IMG/VR virus record: IMGVR_UViG_3300033149_001443 | Coordinates: 1-45,476 of that record | Reading direction: 5' to 3' (one strand) | Length of the DNA stretch: 45,476 bases | Origin: a virus | Part shown: in pieces, positions 39,732-45,476 of the stretch | Layout: each line of letters opens with the position of its first letter | How positions within the stretch are numbered: the first letter of the stretch is position 1 | Notes under the pieces: generated by a model | The model's input: only the letters and a program-made list of their open reading frames with translations | What the model was told of the DNA's origin: nothing | Database searches by the model: none | Position numbers and translations under genes: made by a program

Positions 39732-39992
39732 TTACCATGCCGGAGGGGTTAGGCCTCGTTCTATGTAGACAGAATTTATCATTTCTTTCCGTTGTCGGCT
39801 TAAATCTTCGTTCTCCCACCGTTCAGCTAATTTGTACCAACCAAATACAGATACTGAAAAACCAACTGACATTAAAATAAACCAAATTGCAGTACATATA
39901 TTTTTGTTAATTGGACCGGTGAGAATAGTCCGTCTTGTTATCCAATGGTTTCCGGTAAATGAAAAGTTAATTTCAGGTTTCGTTTTATTCAT
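39732..39992 (-). CDS. Small membrane protein (86 aa)
   Basis: Start at ATG 39992 (MNKTKPEINFSFTGNHWITR), with GAGG upstream and an ATGA overlap with the preceding gene. One membrane span (ICTAIWFILMSVGFSVSVFGWY) is followed by a charged C-terminal helix (KLAERWENEDLSRQRKEMIN). Could be part of lysis or superinfection exclusion; unassigned. Confidence 0.6.
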   Translation of the reverse strand: MNKTKPEINFSFTGNHWITRRTILTGPINKNICTAIWFILMSVGFSVSVFGWYKLAERWENEDLSRQRKEMINSVYIERGLTPPAW

Positions 39993-40297
39993 TTCCAAAG
40001 CCTCACCGCTGTGGGCATAATTGCCTCGTTCTCATCATGGTTCACTTTATGAAAAGCTAATTCAACCAAAACCTTATCAGCGGGCAAGCTCTCAATATCC
40101 TCTGAAACAACCTTTTGAATTTGAGGCGCATGCTGACTCCATCGGAGACTTGCTTTACCGTGGGAACCTCTTAAGATTCGTATGATCTCGCGTTTCATTT
40201 CCTCAAGTTCGTCATCACAGCATAGAATGAAAACAGACTCAGGTAAAGCCAACTCATCCAATGCATCGTAATAAATTAGTTTGAAACATTGTTTCAT
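39989..40297 (-). CDS. Hypothetical protein (102 aa)
   Basis: MKQCFKLIYYDALDELALPE, with an acidic CCDDELEEMKREIIRIL helix, overlapping both neighbours by four bases (ATGA type). Mixed alpha/beta, no membrane span. Part of an operon of three genes starting at 40641. No family recognised. Confidence 0.65.
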   Translation of the reverse strand: MKQCFKLIYYDALDELALPESVFILCCDDELEEMKREIIRILRGSHGKASLRWSQHAPQIQKVVSEDIESLPADKVLVELAFHKVNHDENEAIMPTAVRLWK

Positions 40298-40641
40298 TCG
40301 CCCGGCTCCTTTGGTCCGTCATTCCAATAGCCAATACAGAATACCTCAAGACCGTGTCCGTCTGTGATAATCATCCTGTCGTAGTTTATACCGCCAATGC
40401 AAATCATGGTACCTTGGAGCCTCCTCACTGGATACCATCCGGAATTTTTCCCAATCCCATGTTTGGTAATCTGCCAATTGTGATTGACAGAAAGCCGATA
40501 CACCAACTCAGGTTCTTTGTGTTTCTTGACTTGGTGGAAAATGACGTAGTGGTGATCACCTTCAAGGAGTGCTTGGCTTTCCACTGCCTTCCATTCGTGC
40601 CCCTCTTCCGGTTCCGGTAAATCGATTTCAAATTCAGCCAT
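40294..40641 (-). CDS. Hypothetical protein (115 aa)
   Basis: MAEFEIDLPEPEEGHEWKAV, followed by strands such as DHHYVIFHQVKKHKEPELVYRLS and GTMICIGGINYDRMIITDGHG, which suggests a small beta-rich domain. First gene behind promoter 40671-40698, with GGAGACGAGG as ribosome site. Function unknown. Confidence 0.65.
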   Translation of the reverse strand: MAEFEIDLPEPEEGHEWKAVESQALLEGDHHYVIFHQVKKHKEPELVYRLSVNHNWQITKHGIGKNSGWYPVRRLQGTMICIGGINYDRMIITDGHGLEVFCIGYWNDGPKEPGE

Positions 40642-40668
40642 CCTCGTCTCCTTTGTTTTAAGTTACGT

Positions 40669-40818
40669 TTAACATAATCGCTTTTTGTAATTAGTCAAGA
40701 CTTTGTTTGAAGTTTTCTCTAAACATTTAAAAGCTTTACATAATCGCCTTGCTGATTCTCTAACTGTCTGTTTTGGAAAAGCTCGCAATAGATCTTTTTC
40801 TAAACGTTTCTTGTTCAT
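40669..40818 (-). CDS. Basic small protein (49 aa)
   Basis: MNKKRLEKDLLRAFPKQTVR, then ESARRLCKAFKCLEKTSNKVLTNYKKRLC. Strongly basic and likely helical, resembling a helix-turn-helix remnant (ESARRLCKAF). It follows the VRR-NUC gene by three bases; the promoter of the next unit lies inside its end. Function unknown. Confidence 0.5.
   Translation of the reverse strand: MNKKRLEKDLLRAFPKQTVRESARRLCKAFKCLEKTSNKVLTNYKKRLC
40671..40698 (-). promoter_or_regulatory. Promoter inside the end of the basic mini-gene
   Basis: Minus-strand -35 TTGACT (40698-40693), 16-base spacer, -10 TATGTT (40676-40671), leading to the gene at 40641. Confidence 0.6.
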
Positions 40819-40821
40819 AGC

Positions 40822-41292
40822 TCAATATCCTAGATAAGTTTTCAAAGCATCAACAGCTTCTTTCCAACCATAGCAAACTGAATGTTCGTAACCGACTCTC
40901 AAAGAATATTCACGAAACGCTATTTGTTTTGGCTTCATTCCACCTTTACCTGATTTTTTAGGTTTTTCTGTGGGCTTTTTCATTTCGATATAAAGCCCGG
41001 CTCTCATAGCCGGAACCATAACCGGATAAGGTAAGAAGACATCAGCAACGCCTTTCCTGACCCCTTCAGCTACAGCCCTACCGCCTCTTACTTGATCCCC
41101 ATGGCCTTGATTGTGGATCGCGTGAATCCATTCGAGAGCGTAAATAGGCGCGTCTATGGACGTTTTGAAGACATTTCCGGTAGATGCCCACATATTGGCT
41201 AAATCCCAGCCCTTCCGATAGGCAACTGCGCAATAGGCGAAGAAATAGGTTTGGTGGGCATGTTCTGAGCTTCGATAATCAGGTTGTTTCAT
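40822..41292 (-). CDS. VRR-NUC family endonuclease
   Basis: 156 aa. The core GVRKGVADVFLPYP (77-90, D84), then GLYIEMKKP (E103, K105) and the C-terminal SVCYGWKEAVDALKTYL form the VRR-NUC version of the PD-(D/E)XK fold. Stand-alone phage VRR-NUC proteins can act as structure-specific or Holliday-junction-type nucleases, so it may resolve branches before packaging. It lies in the minus-strand accessory operon, far from the replication block. Confidence 0.8.
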   Translation of the reverse strand: MKQPDYRSSEHAHQTYFFAYCAVAYRKGWDLANMWASTGNVFKTSIDAPIYALEWIHAIHNQGHGDQVRGGRAVAEGVRKGVADVFLPYPVMVPAMRAGLYIEMKKPTEKPKKSGKGGMKPKQIAFREYSLRVGYEHSVCYGWKEAVDALKTYLGY

Positions 41293-41493
41293 TTAAGCGC
41301 CCCAATATCGCAGCATGTGGGCATCGTCAATCACCTTTGCATATTGCGCCCGGCTGACAAGATTATAAGTCCCGTCCATCATTTCTGAAAAATCGGGTTC
41401 GGTATTATCGGACGCTATCAATTTCCCGTCTTTAATGACAAGTTGGGCGGGCAAATCGTTACCAGTCACTACTTTATGGGGTCTAATTTTCAT
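41293..41493 (-). CDS. Hypothetical protein (66 aa)
   Basis: MKIRPHKVVTGNDLPAQLVI, then KDGKLIASDNTEPDFSEMMDGTYNLVSRAQYAKVIDDAHML. Directly abuts the nuclease gene and overlaps the preceding small gene by four bases. Possibly a partner of the nuclease, by position only. Confidence 0.6.
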   Translation of the reverse strand: MKIRPHKVVTGNDLPAQLVIKDGKLIASDNTEPDFSEMMDGTYNLVSRAQYAKVIDDAHMLRYWGA

Positions 41494-41606
41494 TTCTTAC
41501 ACTCAGGTTTAAGGATTTTCAACACAACAAAGACTTGACGAACAAAGCGCCACCATGCTCTATTTAGATTTGCCGAGGCTTCGAATGTAGTTTCAGGTTT
41601 CGGCAT
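41490..41606 (-). CDS. Small peptide (38 aa)
   Basis: MPKPETTFEASANLNRAWWR, then a hydrophobic stretch FVRQVFVVLKIL and a KPECKK end. Its ATG directly follows the previous stop and its own stop overlaps the next start (ATGA), giving good operon support despite short length. It may be a membrane-surface peptide. Confidence 0.5.
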   Translation of the reverse strand: MPKPETTFEASANLNRAWWRFVRQVFVVLKILKPECKK

Positions 41607-41837
41607 CTAATCCCTCGATTGGTAACTATTACAGATTCGGACCTCGTTTTCGTCGGCTGAACAATTGGCACTATGCCAACGCTTACAGGTTTCACGGACA
41701 CAACAAACAGGTTGAGATTTCTTTGCTTGCCATCTTCCAATAGCACCAATAACCAAGAATAAAGGTGCAACTATAAGTGTTGTGAATAAAAATAATATTA
41801 CAATGGGCGGAATACAGGTTTCTAAAAATTCAATCAT
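41607..41837 (-). CDS. Membrane mini-protein with Cys-rich tail (76 aa)
   Basis: One long membrane segment (IPPIVILFLFTTLIVAPLFLVIGAIG) followed by a soluble part with six Cys/His residues (CCVRETCKRWHSANCSADENEVRIC). No family recognised. It is part of a compact operon (41293-42308) of very small genes. Confidence 0.55.
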   Translation of the reverse strand: MIEFLETCIPPIVILFLFTTLIVAPLFLVIGAIGRWQAKKSQPVCCVRETCKRWHSANCSADENEVRICNSYQSRD

Positions 41838-41839
41838 TG

Positions 41840-42031
41840 TTAAAACGCCTCCGATATTAGTTCATCCAGGGGCCTCTCATACCAGATGTACCCACAATTT
41901 AGGCAGGTTCTTTCAATATCGCCCCCCCTGTCAATACCCAAATAGGACGATTCCCGAGCCCCTCTCCATTTACTAGTTGCGCCCGATTCGCCACATTTAA
42001 CGCACTCGCTTTCTTTATCATACCTTTCCAT
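41840..42031 (-). CDS. Zinc-ribbon protein (63 aa)
   Basis: MERYDKESECVKCGESGATS ... ERTCLNCGYIWYERP: classical two-knuckle zinc ribbon CVKC/CLNC ending in a GYIWYE-type strand, as in ribosomal or transcription-related ribbons. It overlaps the previous gene by 14 bases. It may bind nucleic acid. Confidence 0.7.
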   Translation of the reverse strand: MERYDKESECVKCGESGATSKWRGARESSYLGIDRGGDIERTCLNCGYIWYERPLDELISEAF

Positions 42032-42308
42032 CTTCTAATTCCTTTTCTTTCTCTTTTCGTTTCGCGCTTTCTTCCTTATACCAGTTAATGTATTGTTGAA
42101 TTGCCGAATCTTTACAGAATCTAATTTGCTTAGTTCGGGACCATGACAAGACTTCCGATAGATCCTTTTCGTTTTCGATATTGCGTTTAAGAAATTCCGT
42201 CAATTCGACATTGCTCAACTTACGTAACGATTCTTTAACACGACGTCCTTCATTCAAAGCAATATTACGAGGGTGCTTGGGGTTACGTGTAGTTATTTTT
42301 CTAGGCAT
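42018..42308 (-). CDS. Basic helical protein (96 aa)
   Basis: Start at ATG 42308 (MPRKITTRNPKHPRNIALNE), chosen because AAAGGAATAAGC precedes it. Basic N-terminus, then helices (VKESLRKLSNVELTEFLKRNIENEKDLSEVL) and a Lys/Glu-rich C-terminus. First gene behind promoter 42334-42361. Likely nucleic-acid associated, not assigned. Confidence 0.6.
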   Translation of the reverse strand: MPRKITTRNPKHPRNIALNEGRRVKESLRKLSNVELTEFLKRNIENEKDLSEVLSWSRTKQIRFCKDSAIQQYINWYKEESAKRKEKEKELEDGKV

Positions 42309-42333
42309 TTGCTTATTCCTTTGGTTTAACACT

Positions 42334-42361
42334 AACTTAACTCAATTGTTTAACTTGTCAA
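42334..42361 (-). promoter_or_regulatory. Promoter of the zinc-ribbon/nuclease unit
   Basis: Minus-strand -35 TTGACA (42361-42356), 16-base spacer, -10 TAAGTT (42339-42334). It overlaps the end of the upstream gene. Confidence 0.65.
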
Positions 42362-42949
42362 CTTAGATTTATCAATTTGATAAAGTTTTGCTCTCGTTTG
42401 GTAACAATCAAGTGCCTTGTTTTCGGGAATCATTCTCAAAACATCATCTTTTTCAAGTTGTTCAATTACTCGGTGCAAACGTTCTTTTGGTCCTTCTTTA
42501 GCTTTGCGAAACGATGCCAACGGGCCTAGACTTCGTTGTAGATGCGTGTAACTGATTATGTTTAATCGCTTAGCTTCTTTCTTCAAAGATGGATACACCG
42601 TCAAACAATCTTCAAATGCAAGTTTTATATACTGAGCTAGTTTTTCCTTCGTTTTTTCAATCGAATTGTCAAATGTATCAAGATTAAGTTTGCAATGTTT
42701 ATAAAATAGCTTGGAATTACTACCATCGGGTAAACGTTGGACTTCAAACGAAGCGGGCCAATAAACGACCACAATACAACGATCGTTTACATTCATCGTT
42801 TCAGCTATATCCTTTAGAAAGCCAAATGAATAGTCCTCCAATGGGATCGCGAAAGATTTACCCACAGGTAGATCCTCGCCGGGTTTCATTGCCGCAATAT
42901 GCTTTTGGTAAATACTTGCAGTTTGAGAAGGTTCTCGGTATTCGTTCAT
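42350..42949 (-). CDS. Hypothetical protein (199 aa)
   Basis: MNEYREPSQTASIYQKHIAA. Its C-terminal part (RLNIISYTHLQRSLGPLASFRKAKEGPKERLHRVIEQLEKDDVLRMIP) looks like a winged-helix of the kind found in replication-initiation or primase-associated proteins. The middle is mixed (NDRCIVVVYWPASFEVQRLP). No family can be named. It overlaps the next gene upstream by four bases. Confidence 0.6.
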   Translation of the reverse strand: MNEYREPSQTASIYQKHIAAMKPGEDLPVGKSFAIPLEDYSFGFLKDIAETMNVNDRCIVVVYWPASFEVQRLPDGSNSKLFYKHCKLNLDTFDNSIEKTKEKLAQYIKLAFEDCLTVYPSLKKEAKRLNIISYTHLQRSLGPLASFRKAKEGPKERLHRVIEQLEKDDVLRMIPENKALDCYQTRAKLYQIDKSKLTS

Positions 42950-43221
42950 CGTTTATTTTCCTTTGCTTGTTGTTTGGCCCATTCGGTGAACGCATCGCGG
43001 CATCTGTCTAACCCTTCAGTGCAAACTGAACACCCGACACAGCAATGGTCACAGTCGATAGAGTCAGTATGATGGTTCGACATCACCGCAATCACCTTCT
43101 CAGCCTCGGCAAGCTGGGACTGTAGCTCTGCGATATCGCGCAAGACATCCTTAGCAAGCAATAGCTCGCCGTTTTTCTCGATTGGGCTGGCGTAGTCTGG
43201 TCGTGTAGTCGTGTACTCCAT
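42946..43221 (-). CDS. Coiled-coil protein with Cys cluster (91 aa)
   Basis: Start at ATG 43221 in a TGATG overlap, with GGAGG upstream. A helix LRDIAELQSQLAEAEKVIAVM is followed by CDHCCVGCSVC, a dense Cys cluster that could bind zinc. The style (phage helix plus Cys cluster) matches the neighbouring small genes. Confidence 0.6.
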   Translation of the reverse strand: MEYTTTRPDYASPIEKNGELLLAKDVLRDIAELQSQLAEAEKVIAVMSNHHTDSIDCDHCCVGCSVCTEGLDRCRDAFTEWAKQQAKENKR

Positions 43222-43370
43222 CACTCAGCCTCCAGGTCGTCTATATTCTCTGCTTCGTATTCGAACGCGTCAGGTGTTCCACATTCCGGGCAGATAGGGT
43301 CAATTCCATCGCTGTGAACATCTTCGTCAGATCCCACCCAGCAGCATTCAACGCATTGGATTATTGGCAT
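43221..43370 (-). CDS. Zinc-ribbon mini-protein (49 aa)
   Basis: MPIIQCVECCWVGSDEDVHS, then DGIDPICPECGTPDAFEY: CVEC and CPEC knuckles with an acidic tail, a rubredoxin/zinc-ribbon-like unit. It is four bases after the previous gene, with GGAGGTGAG upstream, and coupled to the next by TGATG overlap. Confidence 0.6.
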   Translation of the reverse strand: MPIIQCVECCWVGSDEDVHSDGIDPICPECGTPDAFEYEAENIDDLEAE

Positions 43371-43373
43371 CAC

Positions 43374-43643
43374 TCACCTCCACTTAAAAGGCCATTTAAT
43401 TTCGAAAACAAGAGTTTCAGTCCATATCTTGCCGTTTGAATACTTCAAGACCCTTCCTTTTTGGTTGGTCTTTCCAACCAATTCGAGCGTATGTGGATCG
43501 TAGGGTCCGTAAAACCCTTTATCCTCTAGACAACATGCGGTAATTCTACTTGGCCGTCCGTTACTGCATGTTGATTTGACTGTGGGTGGATTAACCTTTC
43601 CACAACTATCACAAACCCTCCTCTTAAGTAGGTTTAATCTCAT
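43374..43643 (-). CDS. Hypothetical Cys-containing protein (89 aa)
   Basis: Start at ATG 43643 in a TGATG overlap. RRVCDSCGKVNPPTVKSTCSNGRPSRITACCL carries a Cys4-type site, and the remainder is strand-rich (KGRVLKYSNGKIWTETLVFEIKW). It may be a small RNA- or DNA-binding ribbon. No family is recognised. Confidence 0.6.
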   Translation of the reverse strand: MRLNLLKRRVCDSCGKVNPPTVKSTCSNGRPSRITACCLEDKGFYGPYDPHTLELVGKTNQKGRVLKYSNGKIWTETLVFEIKWPFKWR

Positions 43644-44776
43644 CACTCACCTCCCTGCAGCCGTTCGACCTCTGAGCGGAGGATGCGATATAATCGCACA
43701 CTGTCGGTTCTGGCCAACTTGTCGATGTCCGTCAGCTTGTACTCATACTTCTTAAAATCCAGATCAGGCAGGAGCGCCTTCAGCTTCTCGTTTTCGGCGT
43801 GCAGACTCAGCAACGACTTATCCTTGTGCTCTATGGTCGCATTAGCGTTTTGCAGCATCAGGGAAGTCGTTATTTTTTCAGCTTTGAGGGTGGCATTTGC
43901 TTGCATCTCATTAATTGCTGTAGATGCGCTGATTGCGGCACGGGCTACCGAATCCCCGTGCAGTAGTTTCAGCTTCTTGGTGAGTTTCCCAAGCTCCGCG
44001 ATTTGCCCGTTATAATGGATGCCGCATTCGTTCCAGACCTGTAGAAGTGCTCGCTTTACTGTCTGGCTATTGGGATACGCGGTGCATACCTCCTGTATCT
44101 CCTGTATCCTTTCGCTCGTCATCGCTTCAATTTGAACGGGTTTCTTTGGGGGTTTCATTTTCGGGGCAGGCAAGGTGTTCTGTGGCTCCGGTAGGCTGCT
44201 CTTGGCGCTATTGCACCGCTCGTCACCCGAGAGGTAGTCGGGTTCGGGCTGTTGTTTCAGGGTGCGGTGAAACTGCGTGCCTTTAGTTTCATAATCGCGA
44301 TCATTGGTCCGCTCCCACTCCACGTCTATGCACTCTGATTCGTAATCATACGCCCCAAAGTCAAGCTCAGGCAGTAGCGCCCTCATCTTCTCGTTTTCCT
44401 CCTGTAACAATGCAATCCATTCGTTCTGGTGTGCGTTTGCTTCGTCGTGCACACTGCAGAGGTTGCGGAGGCGGTCGCATTCTTTGGCGCTCTCACGTGC
44501 CTTTGCTCTATACTTCTGCGCGGATTCAATCCAGCCGTCGCGTGCCTTCTCAAGCTCCGCGATGCGCTCGTCTCTCTCGTGGATAGCATGGATCGCTGCT
44601 CTCATTGAGGCGTAAGGCTTGACTTCCCGCTCCAGTTCGCGGCATTGACGGCAGGTGACTTTCTGCATATCACCTGTTCGCTTAGGATAGTAATCAATCC
44701 TGCCCAAAGAACCACACTGGAGATTGCCAGATAGCCCCTTATTGTAGTGCACAATCGTCTGTTTCTCGTTAGTCAT
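43643..44776 (-). CDS. Coiled-coil protein with internal repeat (377 aa)
   Basis: An N-terminal CRQC motif (VTCRQCRELEREV) is followed by long coiled coils. The module ENEKMRALLPELDFGAYDYE recurs later as ENEKLKALLPDLDFKKYEYK, each at the end of a coiled coil, so the protein arose by internal duplication. A Pro/Lys-rich linker separates the halves. No catalytic motif. It is the largest gene of the accessory operon and may be a scaffold or host-interaction protein. Confidence 0.65.
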   Translation of the reverse strand: MTNEKQTIVHYNKGLSGNLQCGSLGRIDYYPKRTGDMQKVTCRQCRELEREVKPYASMRAAIHAIHERDERIAELEKARDGWIESAQKYRAKARESAKECDRLRNLCSVHDEANAHQNEWIALLQEENEKMRALLPELDFGAYDYESECIDVEWERTNDRDYETKGTQFHRTLKQQPEPDYLSGDERCNSAKSSLPEPQNTLPAPKMKPPKKPVQIEAMTSERIQEIQEVCTAYPNSQTVKRALLQVWNECGIHYNGQIAELGKLTKKLKLLHGDSVARAAISASTAINEMQANATLKAEKITTSLMLQNANATIEHKDKSLLSLHAENEKLKALLPDLDFKKYEYKLTDIDKLARTDSVRLYRILRSEVERLQGGE

Positions 44777-44900
44777 TTGTCAGACTCCTGTTTCTCTTTT
44801 CTGATTTTGCTTTTCTAAAAACCACTTCCAAAATTTTCTTTCCACAAGTAATGCAGATTTTAGTTCCTTCTGTAGGGTTTTTGCAATATTTACACCTCAT
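44769..44900 (-). CDS. Zinc-ribbon mini-protein (43 aa)
   Basis: MRCKYCKNPTEGTKICITCG, then a basic helix KKILEVVFRKAKSEKRNRS. CKYC/CITC knuckles form a typical zinc ribbon. AAAAAGGATTTGTAGAA precedes the start, and it overlaps the coiled-coil gene by eight bases. Confidence 0.6.
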   Translation of the reverse strand: MRCKYCKNPTEGTKICITCGKKILEVVFRKAKSEKRNRSLTND

Positions 44901-45020
44901 TTCTACAAATCCTTTTTAAGCCCTCCTGAGGCATTTTTTAATCGGTGCGGACTCATACCCACAAATTAGGCGATTGTCTCTCAGATCGCAAGGAACCGCT
45001 ATTCAGCGTTCCAATTTTTA

Positions 45021-45209
45021 CTATTTTTGAATTTTGCGGGCCATTTCGGCGAAAGTTACAAAACCCATGGAAACTTTTTGGGGAAGGAAAGACGGACGAT
45101 TTGAAAAATGCACACAAATCAATTCCGGATCATTTTCAATAGACGATTTTCCTTTTCCAGACTTATTGTATCGCTCAACCAATTCTTTTAATTCTTTTTC
45201 GTTTACCAT
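45021..45209 (-). CDS. Small early-type protein (62 aa)
   Basis: MVNEKELKELVERYNKSGKG, then KSSIENDPELICVHFSNRPSFLPQKVSMGFVTFAEMARKIQK. The ribosome site GAAGGAAGG is strong. First gene behind the rightmost promoter and probably an early gene of the minus-strand arm. A hairpin GGAACCGC/GCGTTCC follows at about 44991-45011. No family recognised. Confidence 0.6.
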   Translation of the reverse strand: MVNEKELKELVERYNKSGKGKSSIENDPELICVHFSNRPSFLPQKVSMGFVTFAEMARKIQK

Positions 45210-45256
45210 CTTCTTTTTCCTTCCTTCGTTTTAGTTAATCACTTGATCTATTACTT

Positions 45257-45284
45257 AACATACACGTTAAACAGGCAGAGTCAA
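45257..45284 (-). promoter_or_regulatory. Rightmost promoter, minus strand
   Basis: Minus-strand -35 TTGACT (45284-45279), 16-base spacer, -10 TATGTT (45262-45257). It points away from the AT-rich region, divergent from promoter P1. Confidence 0.65.
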
Positions 45285-45476
45285 GCCCTTTTGCATTATA
45301 TCCACTATATTTGTTCTATTTGTTCTATTTCTACCTAATTCTAACAATCTTCTAAAATTCTTCTCTTCTTTTAAGTAATAGATACTAAATATATAATATA
45401 TATAATATATATAATAGTATAAGGGTTATTTAAGTATAAGGGGGGGGGTTCTACTGCCTTATAACCACTATACGCA
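45285..45476. other. AT-rich intergenic region, candidate origin/control region (right part)
   Basis: No gene is seen. There are TATAATATA-type repeats (about 45395-45420), a duplicated AGTATAAGGG (about 45415-45440) and a run of nine G. Together with 1-302 it likely forms the single large non-coding region of the genome. Confidence 0.45.

Noticed and set aside
1-45476. CRISPR array, integrase, insertion sequences
   Set aside because: No regularly spaced repeats of CRISPR size, no tyrosine or serine recombinase motifs and no transposase were seen on either strand.
1-45476. Direct terminal repeats of the window
   Set aside because: The first bases are not found again at the end; only loosely similar AT tracts and G/C runs occur.

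Overview
The window looks like a complete or nearly complete genome of a tailed bacteriophage (Caudoviricetes) with siphovirus gene order: small and large terminase, portal, scaffold, major capsid protein, head-tail connectors, tail terminator, tail tube, frameshifted tail chaperone, tape measure. The host cannot be read from the sequence. Purine-rich Shine-Dalgarno sites and -35/-10 promoters indicate a bacterial host. No integrase was seen, so a lytic life style is more likely than a temperate one.

Layout. (1) 1-302 together with 45285-45476 is AT-rich, gene-poor DNA between two outward-facing early regions; it is a candidate origin or control region. (2) 303-4905, plus strand: small early genes, almost all unrecognised, several with paired CxxC motifs. 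They are expressed from repeated promoters that share AAACGATTTG and TATATT. (3) 5038-7778, minus strand: a small protein, a large NrS-1-type primase-polymerase/DUF3987 helicase protein, and a small HTH regulator transcribed divergently from the next block. (4) 7941-17075, plus strand: the replication and recombination block, with a DnaQ-like exonuclease, a dUTPase with an N-terminal Cys4 element, a mini P-loop protein, a Sak4-type ATPase, a DUF669-type ssDNA-binding protein, a Cas4-like nuclease, a RadD-like SF2 helicase, a divergent sliding-clamp-like protein and a compact family B DNA polymerase. A bidirectional terminator at 17078-17137 separates it from the convergent late genes. (5) 17132-37043, minus strand: morphogenesis, terminase and two membrane proteins that are the best holin candidates. 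(6) 37145-45209, minus strand: an exported protein, a ParB-like protein, an array of tRNA-like elements (38025-38784), then small accessory genes including a VRR-NUC nuclease, membrane mini-proteins and zinc-ribbon mini-proteins.

How it works together. The primase-polymerase, family B polymerase, clamp-like protein, helicase and recombination ATPase/SSB/nuclease form a largely self-sufficient replisome. The late genes are read in the order terminase, capsid, connector, tail. The most unusual parts are the tRNA-like array, whose elements keep the elbow (GG in the D-loop, TTCRA T-loop, acceptor, sometimes CCA) but lack a normal decoding loop; the two-polymerase plus clamp set; an acidic/basic trio of mini-proteins; and a very large fibre-like protein placed between capsid and connector genes. 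No endolysin could be recognised.
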